Shown piece by piece: positions 33,701-44,200 of a DNA stretch of 64,000 bases. Where the stretch lies: positions 62,001 to 126,000 of the forward strand of contig JAANDG010000293.1 in assembly GCA_036852015.1 (NCBI GenBank), in the 5' to 3' direction. A program made the position numbers and the translations under genes. How positions within the stretch are numbered: the stretch's first letter is position 1; each line of letters starts with the position of its first letter. This stretch comes from Pelodera strongyloides. Its lineage: Eukaryota; Nematoda; Chromadorea; Rhabditida; Rhabditidae. A model generated the notes under the pieces. It was not told the DNA's origin, made no database searches, and was given only the letters and a program-made list of their open reading frames with translations.

Positions 33701-35808
33701 TCATTGCAGGCATGCGAACTTCTGTTCTTCGCTGTGAGAGCAATTGTCTCAACCGTCTCGCGTGGATCAACGGCCATAATGTTGGCAATATCATCGCCTC
33801 ACATTTCGAATACCTCCACATATGCCAATTTAATTGTGAGTTTTTTTATTTTACTATCAATCAACAACAACTTGAAAATCTGGTCGCATGTTCGTTCTTC
33901 AAACTTGTTGACCTATGTTTCCTGTATCTATCGTCTTGCGACATGCGATGGCTGCAGTTAATGGCTAACTATAGCTGATTATTTCCCATTTCCGTGATGC
34001 GCGGCACTGACGCGGCACAATCGGTCGCCAACTACCTTCTCTTTGACGATTCGCCAGCGATGCGTAGAAACAAGCATGTTTACATGAAGAAGTATAACCG
34101 AAATGAACTGTTTACCCCCTCTACGGTAAGTGCTGGTCCACCCTCAGTATTCTACTGTAATGAACGGGGGAACCCATTTGGTGACTATTTCGTGACCAAC
34201 TTTTTCCGAAAACCGAAGAGAACTGGCCACCAAATGGCCACCTAAATCTAATGGTCGATATCCCTCTACTGATGGTTTTTCTGTAGCCTGGGTAATTACT
34301 CCTCTTTCCTGTGTGATTGTCCAAACTTAAAATTAGCTTGGCCCGAAGAAATACGGTACATTAACTCACTAGCACTAGCTTGCATTCACGTGAAATAAAA
34401 TAGCAAATTAATTCCCGTGTTTAGGCAATGCTCGCATTGCACAAGAAGCTCACGTTGGAGAAAAGGCTTCTGGAATTTATCGACACAAGATTCAAGTTTG
34501 GTGAGGACAAAGAGGTATGTCCTTTTTTTAAAGAGAAATACCGGCCGGTTTTTGAAACGCATCAAGTAGACCAGCGTTCTTATGCAGCTTATGCAAATGA
34601 ACATAAAGTAGAATAAAAAATCGAGCTAACTTCGAGTAAATTAGGGTAAATACGTAAGGATTCAGTGGTCCATGATGCATTTCAAAACCCGGCGGGCATT
34701 TCGCTTTAATAATGTTTCAGTTGCAATACCTTCGGATTTTCGTGTCTCATGTGCAATGAAAACCGTTGACACGTTCAACACATAAAATGTTTATTCATTC
34801 ACAAAGAAAAATAATAATAAATAGGCAATAAACTTAGACCCGTGCTAGAAACAAACATAAATAAATAAATAAAATTAGAACATAGATTGGAATAAATTCA
34901 AAATTGACAATTCAAGTTGAAAAGTCCAAAAAGTAAGCCATCTAGTCTAAAATAATTCAAAGTAGAAATTCTGTATTCAGAAACTCATGAAAATTGTGAA
35001 GAGTACATTTGGGTAGCATTCTACGGTAGCGTTACTTGAAACGAAAAATATATAAAATTCTAAAAAAAAAAGTATTGGTGTTGAAGACATATTTCTTTTC
35101 ATTCAGCTTCCCACTGAAATGTCGTCAGATCGTCAGAAAATGGATACACAAGTCGAAATTAGTGATAATTTCCCTTACGATAGAATCGAGACATTTTTGA
35201 GCAAGGAGGAGTGTAAGGTGAGATCATTTTAAAGCGAACTACCGGCCGGTTTTCGAAACGCATCGAGTACACCAGCATTCTTATGCAGCTTATGCAAAAG
35301 AAATTATGAGCTAAATTCGAGCAACTTAGCATAAATACGTAAGAATTCAGTTGTCCGCGATACTTTTCAAAAACCAGCCGGTATTTCGCTTTAAGATAAT
35401 ATTTTGATATAAATTGGAGTGCTTCAATTTATAAACAATTTACAATTCTACGCTTACTTTCTTACACTAACCTACCCCAAACGAAACGATAAGTATATTT
35501 ATGAGCCAAAATCTATCGCAAAACCATTGCCTCTCATGAGAATCGAACCCTTGACAAATTCACCGATTGATTTCCAGACCCTGCGTTCTTCTTTCCACAC
35601 CACAACTACAAAAGCTCTGGAGGACGAGCTTTCTGTGCGCCTGTCTACCCTGATTGATCACGAGGTTACAGTAGAATCTATCCAATGCATGCCCGATGTC
35701 AGACATCCTATGTGCTCTCGTTCTCTGGTGCTCTCGCTCGAAGAGACCGATTGCTCGGCCTGGTTATCACCGTATCACAATGGATGTTCTATAGTATTCT
35801 GCGCTTGA
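30723..35808 (+). CDS. Leprecan/CRTAP-family protein without dioxygenase domain
   Basis: Vertebrate CRTAP and prolyl 3-hydroxylases act in the ER on collagen. Twelve exons: 30723-30851, 31246-31334, 31520-31639, 32022-32133, 32571-32723, 33010-33093, 33313-33409, 33710-33835, 33995-34125, 34425-34514, 35107-35217, 35578-35808; 490 residues. The first 34 residues are a signal peptide (hydrophobic LLIASLCSILLW). An in-frame ATG at 30660 is an alternative but gives a poorer signal. Two TPR-like halves follow, each with family CxxxC motifs (C82/C86, C110/C114, C237/C241, C270/C274) and blocks such as AAYTYLVRHPEHEET and SVANYLLFDDSP. Residues about 400-414 (IETFLSKEECKTL) resemble the start of the P3H oxygenase domain, but the protein ends 76 residues later without its HxD...H iron site. 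It therefore resembles CRTAP or SC65/P3H4, not an active hydroxylase. Exon 9 lacks an AG acceptor. Three family-B MITEs lie in introns. Confidence 0.85.
30882..31066. mobile_element. Foldback MITE, family B (diverged)
   Basis: Begins TTAAAGCAAAATAGCTACCG and ends with CCGGCTGGTACTTCGCTTTA. It is more diverged than other copies and sits in intron 1 of the leprecan-like gene, 31 bp after the donor. Confidence 0.75.
32910..32948 (+). repeat. Solo SINE tail
   Basis: TGAATAAAGGTGCACGCTCT plus TGAAACGTAAA, the 3' module of the SINE at 29866, stands alone in an intron of the leprecan-like gene. Confidence 0.6.
33222..33290 (-). other. tRNA-like SINE head
   Basis: The minus strand has GGTGTAGTGGTTAGCGCTG (A box) and GAGTTCAATTCCCGTCC (B box), 40 bases apart. 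The resemblance to a tRNA with a GTGGTTA D arm is strong, but acceptor pairing is poor. It lies in the intron 22 bp upstream of exon 7 of the leprecan-like gene. Confidence 0.55.
34528..34709. mobile_element. Foldback MITE, family B
   Basis: TTAAAGAGAAATACCGGCCG at one end and GGCGGGCATTTCGCTTTAA at the other, with an AT-rich centre. It begins 13 bp after the donor of exon 10 of the leprecan-like gene. Confidence 0.85.
35229..35394. mobile_element. Foldback MITE, family B
   Basis: TTAAAGCGAACTACCGGCCG to CAGCCGGTATTTCGCTTTAA. It begins 11 bp after the donor of exon 11 of the leprecan-like gene, so two neighbouring introns carry copies at nearly the same distance from the donor. A B-box-like GGGTTCGATTCTC lies on the minus strand near 35540-35552. 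Confidence 0.85.
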
Positions 35809-36449
35809 GCTCATGAATTTTGTAGTTTATAGTGTGATCATTATAAGCCTAATTACTTCAGAAGCACTATTGTTGGAAACTACTGATTGTGAGTAACATA
35901 TCGGGGTGATTAGGCAGTCAAGATATGCAAGTATGCAGTATACATAAACTTCCCCTTGCTAGAAACCGTCCTTATAAATTTTTGCCATAGTATACATAAA
36001 GCTCATACTCAATGCTAAGCGATAATATATACAATAGAAAAATTATCGAATATAAACAAGGTCCGTGACTGTAACCCGTAATTATTGAATCAATGGAAGA
36101 GCGTGATGCTGGTTAATTATTATTTAAAGTGCTAGCTAATTATCATAATTAGCACATTATTCTCTCCGACGCTAGAGTATTCGACTGCACTCGCGTGAGT
36201 GGTGCACGTTCGCCGCGCATCTGAAAATGTTTATAATTATTTATATTATTCTTATTTTGCGTTAATTAGTTTCTAATAAATACATGCGTAATAAGAAAAT
36301 AGCATGCGTCGAGAAGTATATGAAGTACGTTGCATATATTTTTCTCATGAATTGTATGTGTGCGTAATAAATAATAAATAATAAATTATAAGTACAGGGC
36401 AGGTAAAGGAAGGTATGTACCTAGGTTGAAAATCGATTTAATTATTCCC

Positions 36450-36876
36450 TTAAAGGGTCAGGCCCATTTCAAATAACCCCTATTTTTGATGATTCCATCT
36501 GATTCTCCATGTCAAATATAGTAGGATGCAATATTTTTCTAATTTTCAAGCGCAAAATTCACACACTATTCACCAATTTACCGTGGGCAGTCATACCCAA
36601 CTATTTATCGCAGTTGGCACGCCCATTTGCGCTGATTGGCCAGTATCGCAATTGCCACGCCCAATAGAGCATATTGCCCAATTAGCGCGAAGGGGCGTGA
36701 CAACTGCGATAGATAGTTGGGTATGACTGGCAATGGTAAATTGCGGAATACTGCGTAAATTTTGCGCTTGAAAATTAGAAAAATATCGTATCCTACTATA
36801 TTTGACGTGAAGAATCAGATGGAATCATCAAAAATAGGGCCAATAGGGGTCATTTGAAATGGGCCTGACCCTTTAA
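36450..36876. mobile_element. 427-bp long-inverted-repeat element, family C
   Basis: Both halves (about 190 bp each) are near-perfect reverse complements, from TTAAAGGGTCAGGCCCATTT to the complement ending CTGACCCTTTAA. It includes TATTTTTGATGATTCCATCT in each arm. The ends are TTAA as in families A and B, but the arms are unrelated. It lies between the convergent leprecan-like and GPCR genes. No open frame of interest. Confidence 0.85.
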
Positions 36877-36879
36877 AAT

Positions 36880-38262
36880 GTTTTCAGTAACTATAAAGTT
36901 CCTATCATCCAAACAGTTGAAATAAATGCCTTTATATTGTTTTTGCCAATCCCTTTACCTTTATTTATTATTTATTCTTTTTTGTTCTTGTTGCTCCTTT
37001 TAGAAGTGAAATTCTAATATCGTATTTCGTCAAATAAAGTATTATTTTTGAAAGTACAACTTGAGTAAAGTTAATAATTGATCATGCCTCATGCAACTGT
37101 TCCAGGTAGATGCAACGAATAAAGCCATAACCAAGAAAAAGATTAGTGGGTTCAAAATGACAAAGTTTCCGAAATGTATCATTTTTTCGTCGTTTTCATA
37201 GTTTTCAATTTCTCAGTTTTGAAATAGACTACATGTTACATGTTTTGTTATACACTTTCAGTTGGAAGTTTCATGCGAAAAGTATACATTTGAAATTAGA
37301 ACAGTCACTTTTAAAAAGGCATGGAAAATAAGAAAAATTTCATGCCGCACATGCAAGTATGCACTAAGTTTGTCTCGCCGTTCTTATTAGTTTAGTATAC
37401 GGATAAATAAATTTACGACATATTTATCATACTTGAGGAAGGGTTAGCTGTGTTTCACATGGGTGGTAAATTAGGGTTATCATGATGCACTAGTAATATT
37501 TATTTACAACATAAATATGGAACGTTATACTGTTATACAAGCTTTGCTGACAGGTAGGTGGGCGGTAATTATGCGACAATTATAACATCTATGAGGTTAC
37601 AGTAATCATTACACAACAAAACCACTAATTTACCATTCCGGCGCCGTTTGAACCAAAAATTCGCAGTGGAAACAGTAAGATATTGAAAGGGCCATCAGAC
37701 TGAAGAATTTTCATAATATGCTAGGTAAAAAGGTTAAGTTTTTGAATGAAAAAATAAAGCAAAAAGTTAGTTAAGCTGATGTTAAAGCAAAACCCCAAAA
37801 GCAAGAACAAGTATCAGCAAAACACAAGACGTAGATATTCCTCGACAAAGTTTCCTTACACTATGAAACCGGGTGGTTTGACCCATTTCATGCGCTCGTA
37901 CTGTTGTAAACTGTGTGGTTGCAGCGCGCCGAATTATCCTCTAGAAGTGTTTTCTTACGGTAATTGCATAGCTGATGGTGAGGCCATAGGCCACACATGA
38001 TAACCCCGAATTTGAGACTGCTGTATTGCTAGGTACTAAGCTTAATAATTACAATGTATGTTTGTTTGAAACGATGCTACAGAGTACATACGCCCAGCTA
38101 CACTTTGAAACTTTCAACTACGCCCAGCTACGCTTTGAACTTCCTTCTTACCTTACTGTGTTCAAAGAAAGAGAGTCAGAAAGAGTGAAGGAAAATAGTT
38201 TCCTAAGAGTTCTCCTACTCTAATTGTAAGGTCTTTAGCGAAGTCCATTTTATTACAATATC
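36880..38262. other. Intergenic between convergent genes, no gene seen
   Basis: AT-rich, presumably including 3' UTRs from both sides. No coding exon is supported. Confidence 0.5.
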
Positions 38263-41200
38263 CTAAACCTTAAACCAAAACGCCCAAACCCTAACACACA
38301 TAGGGGCTACACAAAGCGAGACAAACCCCTTGCATACCTCTGATCGCTGAGGGTTTGGTACAGTATTTGTTCGTGTACTGTATCTCCAGGGTAGTAGGAT
38401 CAAAACGGCGAATCCACCGACCATAAAAGACGCGGTCCTTTCTATAACACTCCGCTTTTCCGCTTCCGAAACAGCTGATCGATTACGGTAGATCATATGG
38501 AGACACGTGCGACGGAATTTCCGGTTAAACAAGCAGTAGATGAGCATGTTGGAAGCACTAGAAGAAAAAACGTGTTTGTAAGATACCGAAACTGTCTTTA
38601 CTTTGAACTTTGATTTACGTTACCGCTTTGGTAAGTTTTTCTTTTACGTTATTTATGGTCCTCACATGTTGTACCAAATTTACAATGGAAACATTTTTGT
38701 TGCATCCATAGAAACTATGAAAACGTACCTATTCACGCAAACCAGCAAGTTTGAAATAGGAATGCGATGTCGAAACACCTGTAATACACACTTTAAAGTG
38801 AAATACCGGCCAGTTTTTGAAACGCGTCGAGTACACCAACGTTCCTATGCGGCATGTGCAAACGAACATAATTTTGCATAAGAAGACCCCAATCAGACCC
38901 ACTTCGCGTAAATACATAGTAATGCAGTTGTCCACGATGCGTTTCAAATACCGGCCGGCATTTCGCTTTAAATACCATAAGAGGTATTCCTCTCAATAAA
39001 AAAAGTAGAGCATATTGAAAAAAATAACACACGGATTTTAACTTACGCTTTGATACGGAGTATTTAACTTACGCCTTGGTACGGAGTATTTAACTTACGC
39101 CTTGGTACGGAGTATTTAACTTACGCCTTGGTACGGAGTATTTAACTTACGCCTCGGTACGGAGTATTTAACTTACGCCTTGGTACGGAGTAAATGATTC
39201 GATCAAATTGTTTATTCCTGTCGGGAAATTGCACACGAAGAAAGTGGCCGTCATCACAATTGCCATAATTGTACATCGCCTGAATTAAAGTAGAGTAAAG
39301 TGAAAAACTACTAGTAATAATCAATCGCAAGATGCAGGTCTTCATGCGATGTTGGCGAGCGCTGGTCCTGCGCTGTTGGATCCTGCGCTGTTGGCGAGCG
39401 CTGATCCTGCGCTGTTGGCGAGCGCTGATCCTGCGCTGATCCTGCCCTGTTGGACCCTGCGTTGTTGGCGAGCGCTGATCCTGCGCTGTTCCTGCGCTGT
39501 TCGCGGCCCTACAGCTGATACAAAGGTCTTCAAGGTATTCAATGTAAGGTAAGGCAATAATCAATCAGCACCCGACAGAAATAAGCATATGCAGACACTT
39601 AGCTGCGACCAGCAAAGCTAGTCAGAACATGCTACATGGTCTAGGTCTAGGGTAATTCCTATAAAACGATATTTATACCTTTCTGATTCTTCCCGCCTTC
39701 CTCCACACGCGGTCGATATAGAGGTATTTGTCAGATTCCTACGCATACCGTACGCTTCTCGCACCTGAAGTAATCAGTTTTGTTTAGAATAAGAAACGGC
39801 ACGCAATCTTCCAGAGTTCGACATTTTATTCATTCTTTTTTTTTTACCTTTAAAGCGAAATGCTAGCCCCTTTGGAAAATTTGCATATGATAAGCACATC
39901 ATATATATCCTAGGCTAATTTTGTACGATCGTCCACGGCAATCGTACAAAATTAGCATAGGATACATAGGATTTGCTTATCATATGCAAATTTTCCAAAG
40001 GGGCTATCATTTCGCTTTAAATACACTCCACAGTTTCCATTAAACGGACGCTGTTCTATGTGCTTCATTTTCGAAGGGCTTACGTAACGCAAAGAAATCC
40101 AATTTCAGTCACAATGTAGACAATTAAAATGTGATTTTGAAGAATTAAGTATTTTATAAATACGTGAAAATCTTTATCCTTCAGAATTTTTTCTGAAGCT
40201 TAGTTTTCGAGATCAGTGTGTACATAGCGTTACAGTTTTTGAGAACTCACCCTTACTATAACTATACAATTGAGGGTAATAATTATCGTCCAGGGTAGTA
40301 GTAACATCAGCGTCACGTAGGTGTACGCGTGGTATATGAGCACGTACCTAAACGTGTCGTAATTTCGCAAGGTAGTTGAAATCCCATTTACGGAATTATT
40401 AACTTTTAAGCTAGAGAACTACATGCGATATTATTCAACATGTTTTGTGGTCTAGTGGTGATATAAGTTCACGTTTGTAAGCTAGTTATTGTAACCTAAA
40501 ATAAAATAGAATAACAAAATAATATAACAAACATGCGATTTGATCGTAGAGATGTTGGAGTAATGGCACCCACTTCGTCTAATTCGATTTCAAAGATAGA
40601 GGGTAAATTGTAGAGAATGCTGCAAAAAGAAAGTAAAAATGAATCGGAAACTCGAAAATTATCACCTTTTCGTTATATTTAGAGTTTCAATATAACATAG
40701 AACACTCAATGTTGAACCTCAAATTTGTAAAGAAAAAAGTTAATAAATAAAAATACCATTTAAAAAAGGATTTAAAAAAGTTACCTAAATATGGTCACCA
40801 CCGAGAGTATGCTAAGCGATGTAGTAGGTGTGCACCATAGCCGTTTTTGCATTGGAAACGTGACCGCGACAAAGCGGTCTACGGTTATACCCACGCACGT
40901 CCATACAGAGCCCGCCTAAACTATGTTTATTCGACTGATTGTGGGAAAAATAAAGATAACCCTTTTGTGGGAGGTTACATAATTTATAAACAAGGCTTTA
41001 TAAATTATCCGGTTTTTTATGAAGCGAGAAGAATGAGCACGAACCGATTAATTTGTGAATATAAAAACTTACAATCAGCTTTTTGTAATTCTGTAAATTT
41101 CAATCAAAAAATATAAAAAATAAATATAAAAACAATTAAATAAAAACCTGTGCCATCAGAGAGAGTGGATATACAATCAGCGTGCTTCGCCAGAAAAAAT

Positions 41201-44200
41201 GACATACAGCGGCTTCCAACTGAAAATATTTTTTATAGTAATTATATTTATAGTAATTATATTTGCCACCCTACAGACACACTGAATACCCATTGCATAG
41301 CATTGGTGAGATCCTATCCATTCACCAGAATGCGTTGTGTTAGTCCATTGGCTATGTGGGTAGAAGGAGATCGCTTTCACGCAGAATGTGAACAGCTATC
41401 AACAACGGAAGATCCCCGTATCCTTTTTATTTTTCCGGTCTTTTTGACGTATAATATCAAGCATATTAAGTGCCTTTTTGTTAGATCAAATTAGAATTTA
41501 TTGTCTGAGGATCTCGTATACACATACATAATTACAACAGAGAGAGAGAGAGAGAGGGAGGGAGAGCGAGAGAGAGATTATGCCTGAATCCAATAGATTA
41601 CTATGCACTATTATACGGTGCTTCGCCAATCGTATCGCGCAAATTTGTTGATAATTGGTCCCCGCATTTATGCTTATATATGTATTTACTGAATAGATAT
41701 CTTCAGTAAATAGAAAGTTGGATTGAACCCGATCAGCTCAGTGTGTTTGTTTACAGTTTGGGCATAAGGATGACAATTTGATGCTTATTCTGAGCCCAAT
41801 TAGAATCGCCAAAACTATATTGAAGGCAATTAATCATGTCGAACTTGGTGTTACGCCAATTACCTAAAGTGTTATTATTTAATTTTTCTTACAAAACAAT
41901 GACAAAATGGGAATTATTATTTATCATGTCATAAAGCGTCAACAAATCTTCGTCCGGCTTTCTGATGCACTCAAACCGAACTCATAAAACGCATGCAAGA
42001 ACAAGAACACAGTTATTATGTATGGCGAAGCTCACTAAAGTAAATAAAGCGTTGCGTAGTATTCAACATAGTATTCAACATAAAGTCTCTGCAGGCCTGC
42101 ATCTCTGTATCTGCAGGTTTGATTCCCAAAAACCTTATCTTCCCAGTGAAGTTCCCTTAGGTTCTTCCCAGTGAAGTTCCCTTAGGTTCTTCCCAGTGAA
42201 GTTCCCTTAGGTTCTTCCCAGTGAAGTTCCCTTAGGTTCTTCCCAGTGAAGTTCCCTCCCCAGTGAAGTTCCCTTAGGTTCTTCCCAGTGAAGTTCCCTT
42301 AGGTTCTTCCCAGTGAAGTTCCCTTAGGTTCTTCCCAGTGAAGTTCCCTTAGGTTCTTCCCAGTGAAGTTCCCTTAGGTTCTTCCCAGTGAAGTTCCCTT
42401 AGGTTCACTTAGTTACAGATCACTTCCTTCCTCCTACTACCCGTGCTTTTTGTGTATTGGTAAGAAAAAACTCATAAAATGAAACTGATGGAAAGGGAAC
42501 TGACGCAGAAGCCCCACTAAAGCAAATAACGCAACATTTAATGAAAATAGCAAGGTGTTAGCTGAGAGTAAACAAACATTTTGACTACTTAATTAATTCC
42601 TTAATCTATTTAGCTCCCTAGCGACGTTTAAAGACACAAGGTCACGAAAAGGATTATTCAGTGTTTGTGTGCGTAAACTACAGGATTGGATAATGAAGAC
42701 TGTAAAACGACGTTGCTACGAATAGATCCTACAAAAAGAAGGTTCCCAGGAGTTGCACATGTTGAACAACATATTATTTAAAAGTTAGGAGATCCTATCT
42801 TTCTCAGAGAAGAGTTTAGCAAATATTATCTAAAACAAAGTTGTTCAGCATGAAATTCTCTACAAAAGCCGATAGATTGCGTCTTTCTACCTTAATTCCA
42901 GTGTGATATCTGAAAACATATTCACAATTCAATTCCCCGAGGGATCGTCTCGTTCGTGAGGAAGCTATTTTCTATCCCCAGGGAATATTTCCCCGAGGGA
43001 ACTGAGTCTCCGCTCATTCCTTTGCCAAACCTGTGCACACATAGAAAGAGTTCTGAATCCGTGCACATACCCATTCTGAAGAAAAAAGCAATGCAAGGTC
43101 GTCAAACTTCCGGCCTCGCCGTCTAAGGGAAATTTAATATATTTCCGCCGACCAAACACTTTCAATAAGAAAATGAGAAAAGATAAAATTAGGTTTTCTT
43201 TAAAAAAGAACACCCATGTAAAAAACTGCAAACTGCAGAATGAAAATCGCTTTGTATGAAGATATAAATTAACAATTTATATTGCATGAAAGTCTCCGAC
43301 TACATACTATCCTTACCAATAGTAAAACATTGCATTTCCCGACAATTCAAAACAGTTAAGAGCATGCTTTTTTTGATCATATTTTGTCGTTTATTCGTTT
43401 TTAGACATATTTTACTACTATACTTTTTTTCTCGTATTTTTCACTTACCTTACCATTACTTTTCATACTTTCAGACGCATATTTTCGTTTTGTTCTATAG
43501 ACTTTCAAACTGCCTTTCTTTGGTCAACCACATAACTTGTTGTCTGGAGAGCAAATTAGGAATTTTCCCCATTAGGTTCGTCCAATTGACCCAACTGCTA
43601 AAAACAAGCGCTTTAACTATGTTTTCTAATTAGATTTTGAACGTTTCAAAACTCGGGTCTGACCGGTGTTTTTCTTCGAAAATTGCACGAAACTCATGCA
43701 TGACCTTTGAAATTTCCAACTAAAAACATTAGGTAATTAGATAATTACAGGAAACATTGAATAATTAGAAAATTCAGATTTGTACAAAAAATTGGAGACT
43801 ACTAAATTGGGTCCATATCAGATTCTGTGAAAATCTTACACACTACAGTTTGTCAAACTACGGGCACTACGGTATTCATGTCGAAAGAAACTAAAAGTTT
43901 CCGAAATATTTGCTTCCTACTACAATTTTCTAGGTATTTCCCTCTATTATGTAAGCGGTATGAGAATCCGAATCATCGTTGTACATGACGTATTATGAAC
44001 TTGAGTGCGCTCCAGAAACTCCATCAAATAGCTGAGCGTCCATACATTTCTAACTTACCCTTCATATTTAACTAAGGGTAAAGAACAAAAAGGAACGCAC
44101 AATTGACGTTATCCCATTGAATAATTGTCATGCCTTATTCTCTCGTATCGAGTTTAATATCACTTGCAAATTGCGGAAGTGAATTATCCCTCCTTCCTAC

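Noticed and set aside
39041..39194. CRISPR-like array (regular 26-bp units)
   Set aside because: The units are contiguous without variable spacers and lie at an exon/intron junction of a eukaryotic gene; it is a minisatellite.
41150..41494. 114-codon open frame with cysteines
   Set aside because: It lies in a GPCR intron on the opposite strand, lacks a signal peptide or family motif, and has no splice partner.
42137..42408. CRISPR-like or protein-coding repeat
   Set aside because: Contiguous 25-bp repeats, no spacers, and the unit length shifts the frame at each copy.
43286..43633. 115-codon hydrophobic frame, possible membrane protein
   Set aside because: Strongly T-rich DNA gives Phe/Leu-rich translation; it lies in a GPCR intron and has no conserved motif.
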